NCBI GenBank assembly: GCA_031771865.1
Contig: JASISA010000042.1
Span: 1 to 64,000, forward strand
Reading direction: 5' to 3'
Source: Nothophaeocryptopus gaeumannii
Taxonomy: Eukaryota; Ascomycota; Dothideomycetes; Mycosphaerellales; Mycosphaerellaceae
Length of the DNA stretch: 64,000 bases
Below, one piece after another: positions 58,215 to 64,000 of the stretch (positions within the stretch are counted from its first letter, which is position 1; every line of letters starts with the position of its first letter). A program made the translations under genes and the position numbers. The notes under the pieces are model-generated. The model had not been told where the DNA came from. It searched no databases and saw nothing but the letters and a program-made list of their open reading frames with translations.

Positions 58215-58528
58215 TGGATATGAGGAGCTAAATTCTCTTGTTCAATCGATTGGAAGAGTGGCAATAGGCGTTGGGCGTACTTCTGGGCTGTTTGAAAGGA
58301 TACTGGAGATTGAGAATGCAAATTGGGATACCTCCAAAGGCGTTTGTATTCAGAACAACATTGTTTGAAGTGAGAGAGCCTCTCCAATGTCCGTGTGTCT
58401 CCTCTGCTGCCCGCTCCACTCCCTTCCACTATGCCCTAAGTCGCATAATCGCAAGCTCTGATGGAATCAAGCTACAGTTGTGTGCCCCAGCTATCCTCAT
58501 GCATTTCCTCCCCTCAGCATCCCGGCCC
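58215..58528. other. Intergenic, nothing seen
   Basis: Short region between convergent genes. A longer plus frame runs through it but is antisense to the next gene. Confidence 0.45.
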
Positions 58529-58783
58529 CTACCAAAATCCACCATTCCTCGGCGATCCTCCTGTGTCCCTCCCCACATTCATCCACTCCCACTGAGCATT
58601 ATCGTAGTACGTTCTCCCACCTCGATCTCTCCAGCCGCCGTCAAACATGATTTCCCAGAGCGATGTTCTCGGGCCGTCGCCGTATTGGTAGCGAGTGCGG
58701 TTAATCCACTGATCTTCAAGGAGGTCGGTGCGGGAGATGTGGCGGTTGGGGCCAAAGTAGCCGCCTTGCGGTCGTGGGAGCAT
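58529..58783 (-). CDS. 84-aa Gly/Tyr/Trp-rich protein of a divergent paralog pair
   Basis: An ATG near 58783 gives MLPRPQGGYFGPNRHISRTD and a C-terminus QWEWMNVGRDTGGSPRNGGF then Trp. The protein is hydrophilic and rich in Gly, Arg, Tyr and Trp, with no signal peptide. Its C-terminus aligns with that of the divergent gene at 59364-59684 as QW-x5-GR-x4/5-PR-x-GGF-(W/F). I know no named family for this. Size and composition suggest an intrinsically disordered protein. Two downstream-frame alternatives on the plus strand look like shadows. Confidence 0.55.
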   Translation of the reverse strand: MLPRPQGGYFGPNRHISRTDLLEDQWINRTRYQYGDGPRTSLWEIMFDGGWRDRGGRTYYDNAQWEWMNVGRDTGGSPRNGGFW

Positions 58784-59363
58784 GGTGATGATGGTCGAAT
58801 AATTGGTCGAATTGCTGGGCTTGGTCCTGCTGTCTCGGGGGTTGTTGGACCTGTTGTGGTGTGCGCAGCGCTGTGGAGATTTTGGTGTTTTGTGTTGAAG
58901 CAGAAGACTGGCTACGATTATCTGCAATGTTTTATGTGTTGTGCCAGCAGCAGGGAGCGAAGATGGAGGCGAGATGGCTGTCTTGGTCGCACAAGATCGC
59001 CTCGCGACACCAAATTTTCACAACCCTCAGCGAGATATACGCCGGCGACACGGGAACTTCATTATCGCCTCACTCAGGCAGGGCATATCTCACTGGTAGC
59101 CACCAAAAAAATCATGGTCGTCAGCCGTGAAGCCGTCACTGACCAAATTTCGCACGCCTCAAGCGGTGGAGGCGACTCTCCTTCGCCTTCTTCCACGGTG
59201 AAGATGTTGTACCAGGACGAAGAAAACAGCGTTCCTTGATCGGATCCTCTTCTCCTCTTATGAAGTGCCAACACCAACCGACAGATCGCCAACATCACCA
59301 AGCAATCAATCGCACACCGAGCCGACATCAATCAAAATCAACCACGACCAGAGGACATCCACG
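58784..59363. promoter_or_regulatory. Shared divergent promoter of the GGF(W/F) pair
   Basis: This 580-bp gap lies between the ATGs of two divergently transcribed small paralogs. A TATATA-like AGATATACG stretch occurs near 59032. No operator recognised. Confidence 0.35.
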
Positions 59364-59684
59364 ATGTTTACCCCCTGTAACTGTGCCCCACCAACCCGCT
59401 GCGGCATTCCTCGCCAATATCAAGGCCCATCAAGTGATCTCCCACAGATCTACGGCAGATCCGGTCTCCTTGCGAATCTGCAGCGTTACGGCGCTGACAG
59501 CCGCTACCGCACCATGGACGACTACAGCTTCCATCGACTAGGAGGCTGGAGCGGAGAACTAGCTATGCCGAGATATCACGGATATCAGAGCTCTTTCATG
59601 GATCTACAAAGGAAGCCACAGTGGGGACTGGGAGCTTTTGGGATGGGGAGGGGAGAACCGCCGAGGTATGGGGGGTTCTTTTGA
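59364..59684 (+). CDS. 106-aa Gly/Tyr/Arg-rich protein of a divergent paralog pair
   Basis: The ATG at 59364 (context ACGATGTTTA) gives MFTPCNCAPPTRCGIPRQYQ, then SRYRTMDDYSFHRLGGWSG and a C-terminus QWGLGAFGMGRGEPPRYGGF then Phe. The last 21 residues align with those of the divergent gene at 58529-58783. The N-terminus has three cysteines close together that the partner lacks. No signal peptide or membrane helix is visible. Frame and stop are clean. Function unknown. Confidence 0.55.
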   Translation: MFTPCNCAPPTRCGIPRQYQGPSSDLPQIYGRSGLLANLQRYGADSRYRTMDDYSFHRLGGWSGELAMPRYHGYQSSFMDLQRKPQWGLGAFGMGRGEPPRYGGFF

Positions 59685-60900
59685 GGAGAGATGTGAGCTA
59701 AGGGAGGGAGAGAGTGTAATGGATGGACGGTCGAGGTAGGCAGTGAGTAGATAGGTAGGTATGTAGCAGTAGTGCGTTTTGTTGCCGTGCAATCTGCATT
59801 ACAGATCCCCTTCGCACGAGAGGCGAAGCTGCATGCAGTGCGGCTTTGCGGCCAGCAGCGAGTAGCAAATCACCAGCCCGACGATATAGACAGGCATAGA
59901 ATAAAGCGAGCAGAGCAGTGTCCCAAATTCCCTCAGTATTTACATCTACCTAAAGCCCCAGTGCGCTGCAAAGAAATCTTGCTGCATAAGACTTTCACAT
60001 GTTTACAATTTCAGGATGTCAATGCGGGCCCGTGCGGACTTCGCGTCCCCAAGCGCGTCGCGTCGCCTTGACAACTTGACCTTTTGACAAGACTTCTGTT
60101 CAATAAGGTGGCTTTTGCGTCTAGGATGTGTGATAAGATTTGAGGGCGATTTGAGGACCATCGGAGGCTCTCAAGACCATTGTCCAGCGACGGCTCAAAC
60201 AGAAACCGGAAGTAAGGCCTCTTGGCTCTGGGACTTAGAGCACATGGTACTGTATGGACTAAGCGCTAAAGAGATCCGAACGGTTTTCCGTCCGAACATC
60301 GTACTTTAACCCGTACTCCATGGACTGCTTCGAGTGGTGTGAAATCCGTCTTCTGAGATGCGTGCCAAAAGCCAGCAAAGCTCCTTTTTGGAACAAAGAA
60401 GAGACCCATGCTGCAAGCGGTTGATATCGCCATATGAAAGACAGTTGGGACGTCAGCACTGTGGCAGCGTGTCAGCGTTTGCTGGAAACGCTTACGCCAA
60501 GTCATCCTGCTGGTCAGCTTCACCAGAATCAGCACTCAATCTCGACGACATCTCATAAAACATCCATCGCAGCAGGAAAGAATGCCCGCCTCTTCGTACA
60601 CACTCACAAAGACACCTGCAATCCGACTCCCGATCTGGTGTTACGCAGCCTGCATCGCACACAGCCTCTTGGTCTCGAAGAGTGGCTTGCTGTTTCTGGG
60701 CCTCCTTGCGTTGCACCGGGCTTGGCGACAACGTCGCATCGTCTTAAAATATACATTACGCTCTTCTACACGGAGGACCAATTCTGCACCGAGATCGTCT
60801 ACATCGAAACCAAGCCTGCGCCTTTCTAAGCCTGTACAAGTCGTTACCGCAACACACACATGTGCTATCCTCCCAAGGGACACAAGCAGACCACTAGCGC
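59685..60900. other. Intergenic, nothing convincing
   Basis: Purine-rich start (GAGGGAGAGAG near 59704), then short frames without domains. Confidence 0.4.
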
Positions 60901-61654
60901 TTAAAGATCTGCCTTGCGGGCTGGCAGCTCCTCGGTGAACTCCTCCATATGCTTCACGTCTTGCGCCTCCAACTTTTGTCCGCCGGGCTTGAAGACGCCC
61001 AGGTTCACCAACCATGCTGCAGAGTTGAACTCTGACCAGATGTTCGATATCCGCCAGTTGTAGGTATTGTTCGGCTCGGAGGGCTCCACTTCGACGATGA
61101 CGTTTCCGTGGACGGGCTGCAGCAACTAGAGTCAGTATTGGACTTCAACAATTCATGCTGAGTGGGAACTTGATTCGAGATCTCGGACCAGATAGACTCA
61201 CGATTGCGTCAACCTCACTGGGGTGTCCGTTCGCACTCCTCTCCGTCTTCCACCTCATCGCGACATGTCTGCATCCTGGGAAAACTTTGATTGTCTCGAA
61301 TGGAATCTGCGGCTGCTTCCCTTGTCCGTCAATGAAAGCCGCTCTGCTTGCGAAAGTTGGTGCGTCCATGGACTTTGGGAGCCCGGCACCCTTGTTGATA
61401 ATGATGTTGACCGAAGATGCCCAGTCGACGAAGTCCTCAGTCAACGCATCCAAAGCAAGATCGGTCGTGTATTCTTGAATCAGCTTTCGGAAGATGTCGG
61501 CGGCGGTATGGGCTTCTTCGGTGGTCATGCATGATTGCTCGGTGGACCTGGCATTGGTGGTAGTGAAGAGCCATGAGAAGCCAAGAGATGGAGCGGCGGA
61601 GACGAGAACGGCGAGGATTGCGACGATGGTCGCGCAGGCGATGTAGAACCTCAT
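60901..61654 (-). CDS. Secreted NTF2-like domain protein
   Basis: The ATG at 61654 gives a signal peptide (FYIACATIVAILAVLVSAAP). Exon 1 (61202-61654) and exon 2 (60901-61125) join across a 76-nt GTGAGT-TAG intron for 225 residues. The domain reads CMTTEEAHTAADIFRKLIQE, LTEDFVDWASSVNIIINKG, SRAAFIDGQGKQPQIPFETI, HVAMRWKTE and, after the intron, WRISNIWSEFNSAAWLVNLG. This layout is typical of a secreted NTF2-like family common in Dothideomycetes and other ascomycetes. Catalytic function is not established for these. A basic-acidic C-terminal extension follows the domain. Confidence 0.85.
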
Positions 61655-63825
61655 GGCTGCGCCGATGAAAGCAAATGGAATGCGACGACAGCGAGCGTGG
61701 GTGTCCTTTCAGATGATGTCGTTTAAAGAGAGCTGTAGGAACGACAACAACGCAGCTCTCAGAGCTTCAGCGGATCACAAGCAACAAGAGACGGCAGAGG
61801 GAGGAAGAAAACCTGGTTGGCGATGCATGAATCTATCTATCCTCCCACCAGGAAGTTATGCAAAACGTTCGCCTCTCTGGATCGCCTGACACTTCTTGGC
61901 CGGTGGTCCAGATAGCGCCGCATCCACCAGAGATGGCGTCGTGATTGGGTGCATTCAAGGACATCACCATTTTTGCCAAACGGCTACCCGCCCGCCACCG
62001 TCGTAGAAAGCGAGTGAGACGAGCCTCGGCGGTTGGCGGCGCAAAGCTAGAACGTCGAAATGGAAACGCCATGCACGAGCACGACTCCCAAAAACCAGGA
62101 CAGAAACCACAAAGGCCATACAATACTCTCACACGAGGCTACGGAGCTCGGCATGCCGGTAGTTCGCAAGAAGGTTCCTTGAGCTGCTCGCAGAATCGAT
62201 GAAATCACTCGCAGACACGAGCTGTCATCGAAGTACCCCCAGGTCCACAGAAGCTCCAAGACGCATAGCGGCGGAGATGTAGAAGTGTCTAACGAAGAAA
62301 GGCGAAAGGACCAAGAGGCACGGCCCCTGCGGATGACGAGATCTCCGGTGCGGTGGACTGAGAGTTCAGCATGTGGCAGCCACATTGGCTGGAGCATCCA
62401 AATGTGTTACCATTCTGAGAGACAAGCTTTTGTTTTGTGGGGGTCTCGTGTGGGAGGACTGCCGGATGCGGTGAAACTCGCTCGACGGCCGCTCGACTGG
62501 CGTTGACTGGCGCAGGGGAGAGTTTGTCGACGGCCATGGCTCCCTTCTTGCAACATCCCTATCGACCACATATCACACACAACAACAAGCATTTTCTCGA
62601 AATCCTTTGCAACGCTGACAATGCTTGATGAGCCTTCGAAGTCTGTTCAAGACCTCCCGATAGAGTGCTGACAGAACACATGTTCCTGCGAGATGTTGTG
62701 GATACGAACACCGTCGAAGGATTGCGACAAAGCTTGGCAGAAGCCACCACCTCATGCAGATCCGGACTTCGTTGGTGGAGATCCGAGATTAGAGTACAAG
62801 ACACACCACTCAAAGTTTCCGTTTCCACAACATCTCCATCGACGACCAGGCGAGCTCTCCACGAGAGCTCTGGACGTTCGAGATGTGCTTGATTGCAGAG
62901 TTAGAGCACACCACTTTGGCCGCAGGTTGATGCTTTGGTCGATGGGTGCATATCAGGCGAGGACATGTGAGGAGCAATAGAGGTGGAATGCTCGGCCGTA
63001 TGGGCATTGTGGCATGAGGACGGGTCGGGTGGCTTCATGCAATTCATGGCATGATGCGCTGCATAATTGAGCCTTATCGCAACACCCGCGACGATGATCA
63101 TGGCCAGAGCAATGCCTTGAGCGCGTATCTACTGCTGTCTTCTATACGGAGATTATGCCACCACCAGCAGTTTTTCCCGCATGGTGACAGATCACTAATG
63201 CGACAGTGGCACGATGTAGACCTGATGTGGAAAGACGGCTACTCATAACTTGCACTCCGAAGACGATAGACTGGAGTATCTCCCGAGACGAACCGAGCTT
63301 GACGAACACTCACGATTATGGTCACGATGGGTCCTCACTTGCACCTCCAAGGCTCGACAAGGTCCTGTGAGGGCTGATGATATCAGCAGGATGCTCTCAA
63401 ACATGCTTCTAAGATTGAGCCTAATATTGATCTCTCAACGCTGGCCACATTTGGTGCATTCCTTCCTACCATGCACAAAGAATCACCTCGTATCTCGAAG
63501 CGTGTGCGACTGGTTCGATGTTGCCGTGTACAATAGACAAGGAACCGATCAAAGATAATTTCAAACGGTATTGAGCTCTTTGTTCCATGAGCCATTCTAT
63601 GCTTTGAAGTTGGAGCATCCATTGTTCATACAGTAGGAAGCCCAACGTCTACATGAGCACATCATATCCGCACTACGAGGGAGTGGGTGCGACACTAGAA
63701 TCTTTTATCTGCAGGCAGATTTTCAGCTAATCAATATCTTTCAAACTTTACACCCACTTATACTCTGCTGGTCAGAGCATTCTGTCGCGCAAGATTTCTG
63801 AGCCTCCGAGACAAGAGGTTTCGGC
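61655..63825. other. Gene-poor stretch near the right edge
   Basis: Several 60-116 codon frames on both strands (for example 62047-62397 minus, 62693-62980 plus) lack domains and conflict with each other. No repeats noted. Confidence 0.4.
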
Positions 63826-64000
63826 ATGTTCCACGCTCCTGGAGAGCAGTTTAGTGGCCATGGGCCTCCGCTGAAGGTCATCCGAGCTGGTATGGAAGTG
63901 CGCAGGCTACGCTTTATGCTCGCCGATGATGAGATTGATGCAAAAGGGGAAGACGCTCGTGGGTCACACTTCAATGTACCGGATCGAATTTTCCGTTGGA
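63826..64000 (+). CDS. Partial ORF running off the right edge
   Basis: An ATG at 63826 opens a frame (MFHAPGEQFSGHGPPLKVIR, MEVRRLRFMLADDEIDAKGE) that is uninterrupted for 58 codons to the end of the window. Composition looks like real protein. No family recognised from this fragment, and upstream exons cannot be excluded. Confidence 0.35.
   Translation, partial: MFHAPGEQFSGHGPPLKVIRAGMEVRRLRFMLADDEIDAKGEDARGSHFNVPDRIFRW

Noticed and set aside
58271..59239. 322-codon plus-strand frame
   Set aside because: Antisense to the 84-aa paralog gene; no domain and biased composition.
1..64000. tRNA, rRNA or CRISPR features
   Set aside because: I looked for B-box-like GGTTCGA sequences and direct-repeat spacer arrays and saw none; CRISPR is not expected in a fungus. 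A tRNA scan was not possible.

Overview
This window is the left end of a fungal chromosome. Bases 1-100 are a CCCTAA telomere array. The genes have short (50-66 nt) GT-AG introns with CTGAC-type branch sites, and the protein families are typical of filamentous ascomycetes. The mix of LPGELRN-type, BTB-like and small secreted families suggests a Dothideomycete, perhaps Mycosphaerellales; that placement is inference.

Layout. (a) 0-9 kb: telomere, poorly coding DNA, and broken hypothetical or BTB-like genes. (b) 8.5-18.5 kb: two small secreted proteins, two convergent HELGH zincin-like proteins, a divergent pair of small paralogs around 17.2 kb, and a broken hypothetical gene. (c) 20-30.3 kb: a 59-aa membrane protein, three members of an LPGELRN family (two with in-frame stops), an intact enoyl-CoA hydratase and an intact AFG1-like ATPase. 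(d) 31.5-37.6 kb: a secreted SnoaL-like protein, a 4.5-kb gene-poor stretch with a GGATTG-rich tract, and an acidic-tailed hypothetical gene. (e) 39.18-47.70 kb: a nested transposon block. A Tc1/mariner-like element (28-bp TIRs, DD34E transposase, antisense accessory gene) has been entered by a 4.85-kb element with 38-bp TIRs. The inner element carries an rve-type integrase, a second ORF with a SUMO-interaction-like motif, and an antisense Cys-cluster/coiled-coil protein. A CACTCGYAG motif is repeated throughout the inner element and appears to serve as its 3' splice sites. (f) 47.7-51 kb: decayed DNA. (g) 51-54 kb: divergent LaeA-like and O-methyltransferase genes. (h) 54-64 kb: broken hypothetical genes, a membrane protein with an in-frame stop, a divergent pair of Gly/Tyr-rich small paralogs, a secreted NTF2-like protein, and a partial ORF at the right edge.

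Two kinds of damage recur. Premature stops are mostly TAG or TAA where CAG or CAA would restore the frame, as expected from CpA-to-TpA mutation (RIP-like), clearest in the transposons. Single-base frameshifts on the + strand are each fixed by one extra G in a short G run, which may be assembly undercalling rather than biology. Intact genes (hydratase, AFG1, O-methyltransferase, secreted proteins) sit between the damaged ones, as in an accessory subtelomeric region.
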